Shown: in pieces, positions 1-10,900 of the stretch
Numbering within the stretch: position 1 is the stretch's first letter
Layout: each line of letters starts with the position of its first letter
Assembly (NCBI RefSeq): GCF_003473485.1
Contig: NC_053045.1
Span: forward strand, 8,458,501-8,522,500
Length of the DNA stretch: 64,000 nt
Reading direction: 5' to 3'
DNA from: Medicago truncatula
Lineage: Eukaryota; Streptophyta; Magnoliopsida; Fabales; Fabaceae
Notes under the pieces: generated by a model
Seen by the model: the letters and a program-made list of their open reading frames with translations, nothing else
Database searches by the model: none
Told to the model about the DNA's origin: nothing
Translations under genes and position numbers: made by a program

Positions 1-366
1 CTAATTAACAGAAAAAGAAAGATGGATGTAAGTAGAAATGTGAAGTGTTAGTAATAGGCCTCTTATCACTGAGGATGTATCTTAGAGTGAAGCATAGATA
101 TACAATTAGGCCTGTGCAGAAGTTATATAATGTTATTTAATTATTAGAAGAAAACTTTAAATAATAAACATAGAGATTGCTAGAAATTTTAAAGATCTAC
201 AACAACATTTCATACTTCGTTCGAAAAATAATGTATGTGTATTTGTTTCTATGTTTGTGGACAACTTATGCTTAATGTGCTTGTGAAGTTGTGCATGCTT
301 CTTATAGTTGATTGTGTATCTACTGCCTTTTCACTTGATTCACTTTACTTTCTCATGAATGTGTAG

Positions 367-3300
367 GTTGGACATGATGCCTATGTAAACCAAAAATGCA
401 CTTGTTTCAGAGACGAGCCTGACTTTAATCCTTTCGGATATGTAATAACTTACTATTTTCTTCTCTGTATTTTATTAATCAAGCTTGCAGGAGATATTTA
501 TTTTTCAACTATGTCCATACTTATTAAAATATATATTATTTTTCATCATTTAACTGTTAAATTCATATTTTGTGAAAACCATATAAGCAGACCCCAAGTA
601 ATCCCAACAACAACCATATTTTTAGTTCAGTAAAAATGAAAAATGATATTTCTTTTGAACATTTGTACATATGTATGTGCTGAAAGTTGCAGTCACATCT
701 TTCCATTTAATTTAATTGAATGATATGTTTGGTCACATATCAGTTTCTTGTTTCTGATTGTAAGCTGATATACTTGGCTCAGTGCATGTTATATATGAAT
801 ATGTCGCCTAAATCTGTGTTTTACAAATTTTGTAGTTTTTTTTGTTAAATATAAACAAATGCTCTAAAGCTTTCGTCAAAATGAATCCCTAATTTGAAAT
901 CTAATATTATTTCTCAATTCCTTCAATTGTGATCAGCATATTTTCGATATGAGGGCTGACGGGGAGGATGTCAAGGGTGGCGGGGAGGATGTCAAGGTCG
1001 TTTTCCTTCTTCCTATTCAGACATTATTAAGCATGCTAAGTGATTGTTTGATGAAAACCATGATAATAATCTTTCTTATCACAGACTGTCATTGAACTAT
1101 CTTTTATGGAAGCTATCCAAGGGTGCACCAAAACTCTGTCATTTCAGGCAGATGTGCTTTGTAATGCTTGTGGTATGTTTGTTAATGATTGTCAACCTTC
1201 ACTGGTATTTTGTATTCAGATGGGCTTGAATTCTGACAAGTCAATGCTCCTTGAAGTTAACACATTTCGCACTTGCCAAACTGTTTCAGGTGGGAGTGGT
1301 GTTCCTCCCGGTACAAAACCTGAAACTTGTAAGCGATGTAAAGGGTCAGGAAAGGTCAGTATCATGCTGGAATTGATTTAATTCCTGTTACATGCTTGAG
1401 AAGTGTTGTTCAATTGATAATTTTCGAGAATTCCAGGTAATTATACAAACTGTGATAGGCGGAGTGAAGATTCCTTGTATTAACTGCAAGGGAACCGGAG
1501 TAATTGCAACGGTATGGTACAAACTGTCTTCTGCACTTTGCAATATCGATTCTCTTCTATTTAATATGTTAGTTATAAGGGTTCAGAACTTCAAATATGA
1601 TAAACGAAACGAACTTCCTGTGTCTATGTAACCTGCTTATTGCAGTCTGCCGTTATTAGTTTGGTCTCCCTTAATTTTTCTAAATAAAATCATGTATCAG
1701 GCAATAAATGACACTATAGTCATTACCTGTATTTCTATGTACATGGTGGTCTTTCATAATAATATGAAATTGTGGGAATATATTGTTGGTTTTTAATCTT
1801 TTGTAATTGGTATCAGGATTTCTGTAGGCCTTGCAAGGGTAGGAAAGTTGTCAAAGGAACAAAGTCAGTCAAGTTGGATATTATACCTGGTAATTATTAT
1901 TTTTCAATCTTTTTGGAATGCAGTGTTGGAATTTGTTAAGTAGGCCATGTTATATGGCATACAAAGAGAAAAATGTTACATGAATGAGAAATTTCCATGT
2001 TGATTTCTCTTAAGGTTGCACTCTAAAAATGTTTTCTTATGTATGATTTTTTCCATTTGCAGGCAAAGACAACAATGAGACCCTAAAGGTGGATGGAAGC
2101 GGTGGAGCAGATCCTGATGGAGATCATCCTGGTGATCTATATGTTACTGTCAAGGTACTTCACTAGCTTAGAAGTCACTGCCAGTTTTATTATTTCTTTC
2201 CGCTGGCTTTAAACTTTCTCTCAATTCATTTTTCTTCTTTCTTTTTCTGTGTTCTCGTTACACAATCACACAAGAGAAGATAAAAGCTTTAAACTTCCTG
2301 TCATTTCATTTTCTCTTCTAACAAATAACTAAAAAATTATCCCATTTTTTACTATCTCTTTCTTTATACTTTGTTTCCTCTCACTTCTTTTCTTCCTAAT
2401 TTCTGGTCACCATTAGGATCTATTCCTTCTCAACCAAATCTTTTAGCGACCTAAGTTGTAGTTTACTTTCATAAAAGATCCATTGATTTAAATCGCTATA
2501 CACTAGACTCAATGCAATGCTCCAAGAAATGTAGCCCTATATTGAGTTGAGATGTCTAAGTGGTATAATCCTTTGGTAGCACATGTATCTCTTGATCTAG
2601 TTGAGGACCTGTGAGAGTTAACTTAAAATCAGGTTTCTGCAGAATCGTGGCACGATGGCTGGGCAACGTGGCACGATGGAGGTTTCAGTTTTTTGAGGCA
2701 AGGCACTGGAAAAATGGTGGCACGATGGTGCGCTGGTGACGAATAACAGAAACGTATTTTTGGGTGCAGATTTGTTCCAAATTTTAAGCGAAACTTTTAC
2801 TATAAATATAGACGTTGTATCAGAGCAAACCGGGAGAGATAGAGGGGGCTGAAACAAGGGTTTAGAAAGGCAACAACAAAACTAGGGTTTGTATAGAGTT
2901 TGTCTCTTACGAGCAAATGCACTAGGGTTTGTGGGTTGATTCACCTTGGGAAACACTATTAGGATTGAGTCTCTTGGTTACAGGAAGAGGCTGGGACTTT
3001 GGGTAGAATTAGGCGGGAGACTTATTCTTGTAACCCATTGATTTCTCTTTTGTAACGATACTCATCATATAGTGGATTGGAGGGCTGCTCTCTCCCCCAG
3101 ACTAGGTCAATTTGGACCGAACTGGGTCAACAAATTCTTTTGTGTTCTTTTCTTCTTTGTGTTCTTCTCGCCATTGTTTTCTACTTTTGCCTTGTATTTC
3201 ATTGTTCCATACACTTTGTTTTGGTTGCTTAATTATCCCTTGCTCCACACATCAAGTTGTTGTTGGTGTGATTTTCATCGAATTCGCAACAGGACCTTTG

Positions 3301-4774
3301 TAGGAGCTGCCACGCTGTGAAAGTTTTGATGGCATGAATTTTGTTTGCCTCCTTCTGGTATAATTGATTGTCTATAATATTTAGTTGGTAAATACTTATT
3401 TCAATTTTTAATTTGGCACTGGCACGGAGGCTTTTGTTTGTGCTAGTTGTTGTCATGATATTTTGGATCCTGAACATCTTTTTTTTTGTCTCATCTTGAA
3501 CCAACGTGATAGTTATTAGTGTAACTTTTATTGATATTACTACTTATAAATTGTAACTTTTATTGATATTACTAAATAGTTGAAATTTTTCTTTTAAATA
3601 TTTATTTCAGGCGATTTTAGGGGCAATCATCGAGGTCCCATCTTTTACTACCGGAAGTGTAATGATCAAGGTAAGCATTGCTATTTCAATACATAATATA
3701 GAGGTGCTGACAACACACTACTCTTTCTAACAGCCTAGCACTATTTATTGGCGAAAAAATTCATGTGGATTCTGCTAATTTATATCGGTCTCATTTCTTA
3801 TATAGTGAGACAAATTTTGAAAATGGTGGGTTGCATATGAATTTTAGGAAACTATAGAAAAAGTGATAAAAATAATGTGTTGCTAGCACTTCTTTACATG
3901 ATTTAATTTCTTTTGGCATGTAAAGTGACTAGGGAGGTTTGAATGATGAGTTCTGTTTGGCAGGTCCACCCAGGCACCCAACCTGGTCAGAAGGTGGTTA
4001 TGAAAGGGAAAGGTATAAGGAAAGGTATGCATTTTGATATTATTTGGAGAAATTTATTATTTTATAAGAAAGCATTTGGGAAAATGCATTTGGAACAGTG
4101 TTGTCAATACTGCGCTATAGTGGTGTATAAGTTCTATAGCGTTTCTGTGGTCGTTGACAGCACTGATTTGGAATATATGAACTTGTTGCTGCTTGGATTT
4201 TTAATAGATGTGTGTTTCAGTAAACTGACTTCTTAAATCAATCTTGTCTTGTTTTTTTTAAACTGACTTCTTTCATCAATCTTGTCTTGTTTTTTCTTTT
4301 TACAGGAAAAAATACCTTCAAATATGGAGACCAATATATTCATTTTAATGTCAGCATTCCAACGTGAGTTTCTCATAATATGTTGCAGGGTTATTTATAA
4401 ACTGTGTTTTTCTCTTTGTACTACTGCATGCTTAGGTTTCATATGTATATTTAATGTTTAATTAGCAATTAAAGTGACTTTATTTTATATCATGGTAGTC
4501 GGTCTCGGACATTACATGTGTGACTTGTATCTTTGTTTGAAACAAAACTGAACCCAACCATGTTTTACATAAATTGCAGCAGCATCAATCTTGATACATT
4601 GAGATGAATCTCGATTCTTTCTGAATAACCATGATTTGGTTCTCTGTTCAATAACCATGTTTGAAATGTTTTTACAGAAAACTGGCAGAGAGACAGCGTG
4701 AATTGATCCAAGATTTTGTGAAGGAAGGGCAAGAGGAATCAGATAAATGGAAAGCTGCTTCAGCTCCTAGTTAA
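367..4774 (+). CDS. GFA2: GFA2-type mitochondrial DnaJ co-chaperone, 3' part (5' end off window)
   Basis: Type I DnaJ/Hsp40 that would present substrates to mitochondrial Hsp70. Hand-built coding exons: 367-440, 937-996, 1085-1172, 1290-1354, 1437-1511, 1817-1889, 2063-2154, 3611-3670, 3964-4024, 4306-4363, 4678-4774; phases agree and TAA is at 4772. Seen: the four zinc-finger repeats CNACGGSG, CKRCKGSG, CINCKGTG and CRPCKGRK with all eight cysteines, then the substrate-binding half (GGADPDGDHPGDLYVTVK, VHPGTQPGQKVV, FGDQY-like FKYGDQYIHFNV). The J domain with its HPD motif must lie left of base 1. Odd points: about 24 residues that normally follow LYVTVK are absent (exon junction 2154/3611, both phase 0), and exon 937-996 carries a 15-bp repeat encoding GEDVK twice. 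The first exon (VGHDAYVNQK) is diverged, so this may be a secondary or decaying paralogue. Family assignment is firm; function is inferred. Confidence 0.85.
2610..3291 (+). mobile_element. Solo LTR, Ty1/copia type, in a GFA2 intron
   Basis: A 682-bp segment starts TGTGAGAG and ends CGCAACA (TG...CA) and is flanked by the 5-bp direct repeat GGACC at 2605-2609 and 3292-3296. The copies of GGACC abut both ends exactly, as expected of integrase-made target duplication. The interior near 3010-3150 (CTTGTAACCC, then ATAGTGGATTGGAGGGCTGC) resembles the R-U5 part of legume copia LTRs. No primer-binding site or pol follows, so a full element recombined down to one LTR. It lies in the 2155-3610 intron of the DnaJ gene. 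Confidence 0.85.
4096..4165. mobile_element. 70-bp hAT-type MITE
   Basis: A tiny element with inverted ends CAGTGTTGTCAA / TTGACAGCACTG, flanked by the exact 8-bp duplication ATTTGGAA at 4088-4095 and 4166-4173. The 8-bp duplication and CAGTG ends fit the hAT superfamily. It lies in an intron of the DnaJ gene. Related CAGTGTTGT-type ends occur elsewhere in this window (about 35.75, 40.6, 18.7 and 23.0 kb). Confidence 0.88.
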
Positions 4775-5669
4775 AAACATTTGCAGAGCCTCCACTTTTA
4801 ATTATTTATTTAGTGAAACCAATTCATGCTCAAATAGATGAGAATCCACTTGCTGATGAAGTTTTTGCAGGTTTCTGGAATCAAATATTATATGAGTTTT
4901 TTTATCACACGTGTTGTTCACAGTTCAAATTATAAAAGTTAGAACTTAGAAATCAATATTGTGCATATGAAGAATTCTAGTTAAAGTTGTACATATTTTT
5001 TCTTTAACAGAAGTTCTGCAAGTCTCAAATTATTTTTGTATTATCTCAGCTAAAATTACTGGTAACGTCTGTTGTTTTGCATGAAGGTGAGAAGGATATA
5101 TGGGTTTGGTTGTTAAATTCTTCTAAACGCTTTTATATGAGTAATGTGTATGAATACTTGATTTCCACGGATAGTAATAACAATATTTGATTAAAAACGC
5201 TTTCCGCACAAAGTTTCTTTATTTTTTTGGCGTTTGCTTCCGAACCATATTTGAACAATAATGATTGCATGTGTATAGGAGGTTCTGGTGTGAATGAAGA
5301 TAGGAACCATTTGAATTTGTGAGAGTTTGGAGCATCAGCTGTTATTTGGTGCTTTAGAATGCTTTTCCAAAAGGGAGTGTACTATGTTGAACATTGTATG
5401 GACTTAAAATGTGGAAAGTATGCAATCGTATTTTTAAGCATAAGGGCAAAAACTTGAAAACTTTAAGCGAGAAAATCAAACTTCAAATTTTTTGGTGGTT
5501 GAAATTAAAATACATCACTTTTTATTTTGAGTACTAGATTCGGAGGTTGCATCCTCGTCAATGTTTGTAATTTAATTTTTTAGTTCCTTTACGTTGTTTC
5601 CTGTTTATGTCGTTATACATTTTATCTTGACATCTTTTGATTATCCTTATGACTCATCTTGTGTTATAA
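4775..5669. other. 3' UTR/intergenic of the DnaJ gene, no gene seen
   Basis: AT-rich sequence after the DnaJ stop. No open frame resembles a protein I recognise. It probably holds the 3' UTR and polyadenylation region; no exact cleavage site can be assigned. Confidence 0.4.
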
Positions 5670-5687
5670 AGGATTTTTGTTCTTGTT

Positions 5688-5800
5688 TTTTTTTTTTTTG
5701 GTAGATAGATGAAATGGCAAAGCCATTATAAACTCACACACACAAGTGGAGGTACCGGGGTTCGAACCCCGGTCATGACATCCGGCCTAACAATTTCGGC
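5688..5800 (-). mobile_element. SINE, tRNA-like, minus orientation
   Basis: Poly-T on the left (the A tail of a minus-strand insertion), then a box-B-like GGTTCGAACCCC near 5758. The segment is flanked by an 18-bp target duplication, AGGATTTTTGTTCTTGTT at 5670-5687 and the same with one mismatch at 5801-5818. This is the signature of LINE-mediated retroposition of a pol III transcript. Confidence 0.82.
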
Positions 5801-6199
5801 AGGATTTTTGTTATTGTTAATTCTAGTGTTTTTGAAAGAAATAGTTTTAAAATCAAGCACAATAAAACTTACAGAAATGATATTTACATAATGACAATTT
5901 TAACCCTCTTCTCTCGGTCTACAATCATTTATTTCTATCTTTTATTTTTAAATTAATCCTAATTTTATTTTTTTATTTTAAAATCAATATTTCTTTTAAT
6001 TCAATTTTAGATAGGTCCAAAGTCTGCATTTCTTTTATTTTTGTTTTTTTTTTCATTTATTATTTTATTATTATCCGATAATGTTAAGTCCAAAAAGCAG
6101 CCAAAAATTCAACGCACAACTTTCCCAAAATTCAACAAAAGGTAGTTAGATCTAGGACTTCATATTTTGTTTTTTTGTTTGTCTTGTTTTAATATAGGA

Positions 6200-7690
6200 A
6201 AAAATCAAAAAAAAAGAAAAAGAGAACCGTAAGAAAAAGAAAAGAAGAAAGAAGGAAGACGGAGTAAAGCCATCACACCACGAACCGGACACACACAAAT
6301 TGCAGCAGATCCGAAACCGGCCACGAGAAGCACACGAAAATAGTAAGTTTTTTGTGTTGTTCCTTTCTTTTAAGATCTAGGTCTAAGGTTTTGGTATTTG
6401 GGGATTTTGGGTTTAGATAGGAGTAGGGGGTGAGGAAATAAGCAAGAATCCAAAAAAAAGTAGAAAGAGGAGAACTTCAAAATGATTGAAAATCTTGTCT
6501 ACTCCTTATATATAGGCCGTAGTGTTCCTGTGCGTGCGCGCCTACCCTCTTAATGTGCGTCCGCGTGCCTCTCCCTTTGATGTCTGATCAAGAGATTTGA
6601 CCCTTTGTCCGTGATTGAATCTAGGCCGTCTGATCAATCAGACGGCCCATTGCTAATCCTTTGGACTTTTGACCTTAACCCGACCCAGATACTCAACAAA
6701 CCGACCCGGTCCGGTTCTGAAGCCTAATCTCTTTCTTTTTTCTCAATTCTGCACGCCCCTGAATACTGCTGCACCCCCACCTTGTGATTGAACCACTTTT
6801 TTTTTTTATTATTTCATGCATTTTATTTATCTTTTAGCATTGTAATTAGTATTTTATATTCTCTCATGCATGTTTATTTATTATTGTAATTTATTTTTAT
6901 TTTATGCATAGAACTTAGAATGTAAATATAGGCTTAATGTAATTTATTTATTGCAGACCTTAGAATGTAAATAGGCTTTTATGTATTAGTCGTAGGTGCA
7001 TGTGTGCGTGCATGTGTGTATGTCTCTTATCTGCTTTGTAGTTTAGGTAAAAGGTCCTCGTGATTGTCCAACGCCACCATGAGGTACCTACGCTTTACTT
7101 TTCTGCTCCGTTAGTTTATATTCTAGTTCATTTGTTCAAAAACATGCAAATAACCAAAAAATCACAAAAAACATTTTAATAAACAAACCTTGATCCTAAA
7201 TCAAGTGATCGTCTTTTTTTTATTTTATTTTCTTAAACAAATATCAATCAATTTAATCATACTTCGAGTCATCTTTCTTTTAATAAAAAACACAAATCAA
7301 TTCTTATTTTGCCACTTGACTTTTCATTTTAAAACCTTTTTCAAAACTAATAAAAAAACACACAACCAATCAAACATCAATTTCTACCCCGAACTACGAG
7401 GTTTTGATCCCTCACGGGTACGTAGGCAGAGGACCATGTCCTTCCAAACAATAAAAAATGTAGACATTTAGGTCTTTATTTTTTCCACTTTAATTCTTCT
7501 TTTCAAAATAAGCAAGCAAGTTATAGCACATTAATTAAATAAAATCAAGAGGTTCCTGTAGAATACTACGGACATAAAGGGTGCTAATACCTTCCCTTTA
7601 TGTAACTAACCCCGAACCCAAAATCTTTTCAGAATGGGGTAGTTTGTAACTTTTTTTTCCCTTTTCTTAATAAAATTAAATGTTCAGTCG
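6200..7690 (+). mobile_element. Ogre-like Ty3/gypsy LTR/leader remnant
   Basis: No coding capacity. The blocks CTCACGGGTACGTAGGCAGA near 7412 and GGGTGCTAATACCTTCCCTT near 7580, followed by CCGAACCC, resemble conserved non-coding parts of giant Ogre-type gypsy elements of legumes (recalled, not searched). A TATA-like CCTTATATATAGG lies near 6503 and a GC-rich stretch follows. No TG...CA ends or target duplication could be fixed, so the limits are approximate. Confidence 0.5.
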
Positions 7691-7989
7691 TGAAATAATT
7701 AGTGACTCAAAAGCTAATCAAATCAAATAGCCTTGATGTACAAAAATGTTTAAATAACACAATTTAAAACTTACGTTGTTCAGTCCTTTACTTTTCGACA
7801 AATCAAACATATCCTTTTTTTTTTTTTATTATTCTATTTGAATTTTTATTATAAAATTTCTCAGTAAAATTATTTCTCTCTCAACCGAGTTTAAAACTTA
7901 TTCTATTAGCACCCACCGAGTTTTTTCTCTCTCAACCTTTTTCTTCTTCTTCTTATACGCTTTGAATATCTCATTGAATTATAATTCTA

Positions 7990-10900
7990 ATGTTGTTTTC
8001 TTCGGTGAGGTACAGCAGTATCATTGTTCTACGCCATTACAATCTCCTTCCGCCACGTGTCTCTCTTCTTCTCAGATTCTTTGCCTCTGTTCCACCTCCA
8101 ACTCCAATGGACAACAATCGCGCCACTCCTTCAAGGTAATTAATTTATGATTTAATGAATGTATCCAAACACAAATACTACTTTTAGTCTGAATCAATTC
8201 ACTCAAAATCAATTCTTGTGAAAAAATTTCTGAATTTCAAAGGATTTCATTACTTTATTGAGGAAATTCAATACTATGTATGAGTAGCTTCCATTACATA
8301 GTCAAGTTGAAAATTTTATGCGTATTCATATTTTGTGCGCAGTTCTGGCAATAGCAGGGGAAGGGCTTTTGATACAAGAAATGATAGAGAAAGAACAAGA
8401 GGCCGTGGTGGTGGAAGTGGGCCAAGTGGCTCAGGAAAGGACAAAATTGATGCTCTTGGTAGGCTCCTGTAAGCACGACTTCACCCTCTAATAGTTTTTT
8501 TATTTTTTTATTTCATAAACATTTCTCTTTCCTTTGTAGTTAGAGGAAGACCTAAGAAAACTATTAGAGAAACCATTTGAAAGGATTTAGAGGTCAATCA
8601 GTTGGATCCAAATTTGATTTATGATAGAACACTATCATGTAATTTGATCCATGTAGCCGACCCCACTTAGTGGGATAAGGCTTGGTTGTTTGTAAAATAA
8701 AGTAGATACTCTCATTTTTTTTCATGTATCAAAGAAGTTTTCAAACTGTCATGCACTTTGATCAAGAAGGAAGCATTTCCGTGGGATATTTCTTGCAACT
8801 TAAATGAACTAAAACCAGGCTCTTTTGAAAAAACATATGTGTTTTGTTTGCATGGGATTGTACATTGGAGCAACAAAGTGGATGAACTCTATGTTGTGAG
8901 TTAACTAAACTGTTTTGCGCTTAGTTCTTGCACTAAGCAATTCACTCAAATTATGCTTTTGTTTGATATCTGCAGGACACGAATTTTACGTCATATGGCA
9001 TCTGAGTTGAAATTGAATATGAGGAGTGATGGTTTTGTGAATGTTAACGATTTGCTAAAGCTGAATTTGAAGACATTTGCTAATATTCCTCTACGATCCC
9101 ACACTATTGATGACATTAGGGAGGTCAGTTGATCTAAATTTAATGTACGTTTGTTTTCTTTTTGTTTGCACGCATTCTCATCGCGTTTTATATGCTGTTC
9201 TTTTCTGTCGTAGTTAGATTATCATGCCTCACTATCTGAAAACCATTTTGATGAAAATATAAAAAATAATGTCATATTGTTGATATTAGCCAGACTCCAA
9301 TATGTTGTTTTTATTTGTTACGAACATGTTTGTTGTGTGAGGCATATTCTTAACTTGAATCAAGGGAATGGTTACCAAGGGAACATTTATTCCTTTTGTA
9401 ATCTGTTTTATTTTGTAAAACTGTTGTGTTGATTAGAAGCATCATAGAAGAGATTTTCTTTCCTAATTTTTGTTGTACTCCTGTGTCTTAACAGGACCTA
9501 TAGCTTGTGTATTAAAAATATGATAAATACGAAATCCAGTTTTCTTCTTTGATATTTGTTTGATCTAGTTACACATATGAACACTTTTCTGTAATGTTCA
9601 TTTCATTTTCATATGAATTTCCTGAAGAAAATAATTTAATTCTAAATTATCTAATGGTTATTCTCAGGCTGTTCGAAAAGATAACAAGCAACGTTTCAGC
9701 CTCGTAGAAGAAAATGGGGAGCTACTAATCCGTGCAAACCAAGGCCACACAACCACGGTAAAATATACCTTGTTCATCAAATGTTGACTCATTGAATTTG
9801 CCTATTAAGTTATTGTTTAATGGAAGTGATTGAAACTGTACCCTGCAACACATTCGAATGGTAATGCACCTAATTCTTTGTTTAAATTTGCTTTAGTCGT
9901 TGTCGTGCTCAGATGCCATCAATGGAAAACAATCTATAATACTTGAGATATGATATTGTTAGTACAGAAAATAACTTATATTTGTGTTAGGTACTCAATG
10001 GTTAAGAAAGTGTATGTTAAGTGGTGTAAGAGTGGAAATGAGAATGGCTAACAACTTGGTTGTATAGCTTACATTATAAATGGCTTAGGAAACAGAGTCA
10101 ATAGGCATTTAAGAAGTAAATCATTCTGTTAAGAGAGAAAAGGTGCCTCGAATACACCTTGTGATTGCTTCCATTCCATGAAGGGCTCAGTCCCTATTCT
10201 CATGTTCTGTTGTTCTCTTTTTCCTTCATGCAACATTTGATTCCATCAACTAATCAAGTAGTTAGCATGTTATAGTTGTTCCTTATCTTTATGTCCTTAC
10301 ACCGGTAAGGTTGAAGGAGGTAGAAGACCAAATGAATTTAAAGAAAAGCCTAGTTTGGAAACTGACAAATGTTGATGATAAGAAACAATGGTGTTTTTTA
10401 TTTATTTTTTATTTTATATGAATTGAGATAAGCTGTAATATGGAGGGAGTTTCAGGTGCTTTTAGTTTTGTGACAATGGTGAAATCAGTCAAAGGGTGAC
10501 TGACAAAATAATGGAGATGGAGAGGGTACGAAATGGGGATTATGTTCTGATGTCCGTCCAATATTTTTGCTGGTATTGGAGATTGGTCAAGGGAAATGAT
10601 AGATAAAAAAAATGCCTTCAAATTTCCCGGCTAAAATTTAGTCTAAATGATATCAATATAATATATATGTGATACATTTGAAGCGGATAGATCATTGTTC
10701 TGCTTTACTTTGCTATGAGAGAGATGGTAGAAAAGTAGAAATTGAATCTGTGAACACAGGAGAAGAACCTTGTCAGGGCCACTCACCACTGGGCCAAAGG
10801 CCTATTGGCAGATAATAATTGCGCTTTGCTTCAGATGTTCTAATCTAGCTCCAGTCATGACATTACGATAATACTTTTTTTTCTTTTTTTGAAGAAGCTA

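Noticed and set aside
5750-5780. tRNA gene suggested by GGTTCGAACCCC
   Set aside because: Only a box B-like piece is present, with poly-T and an 18-bp target duplication; no cloverleaf. It is a SINE.
7190-7471. 93-codon plus-strand frame
   Set aside because: Lies in the Ogre-like non-coding remnant; composition is AT-driven and no motif is recognisable.
10409-10621. Minus-strand frame in TPT1 intron 4
   Set aside because: Antisense of the decayed PPR-derived segment; the similarity is on the plus strand.
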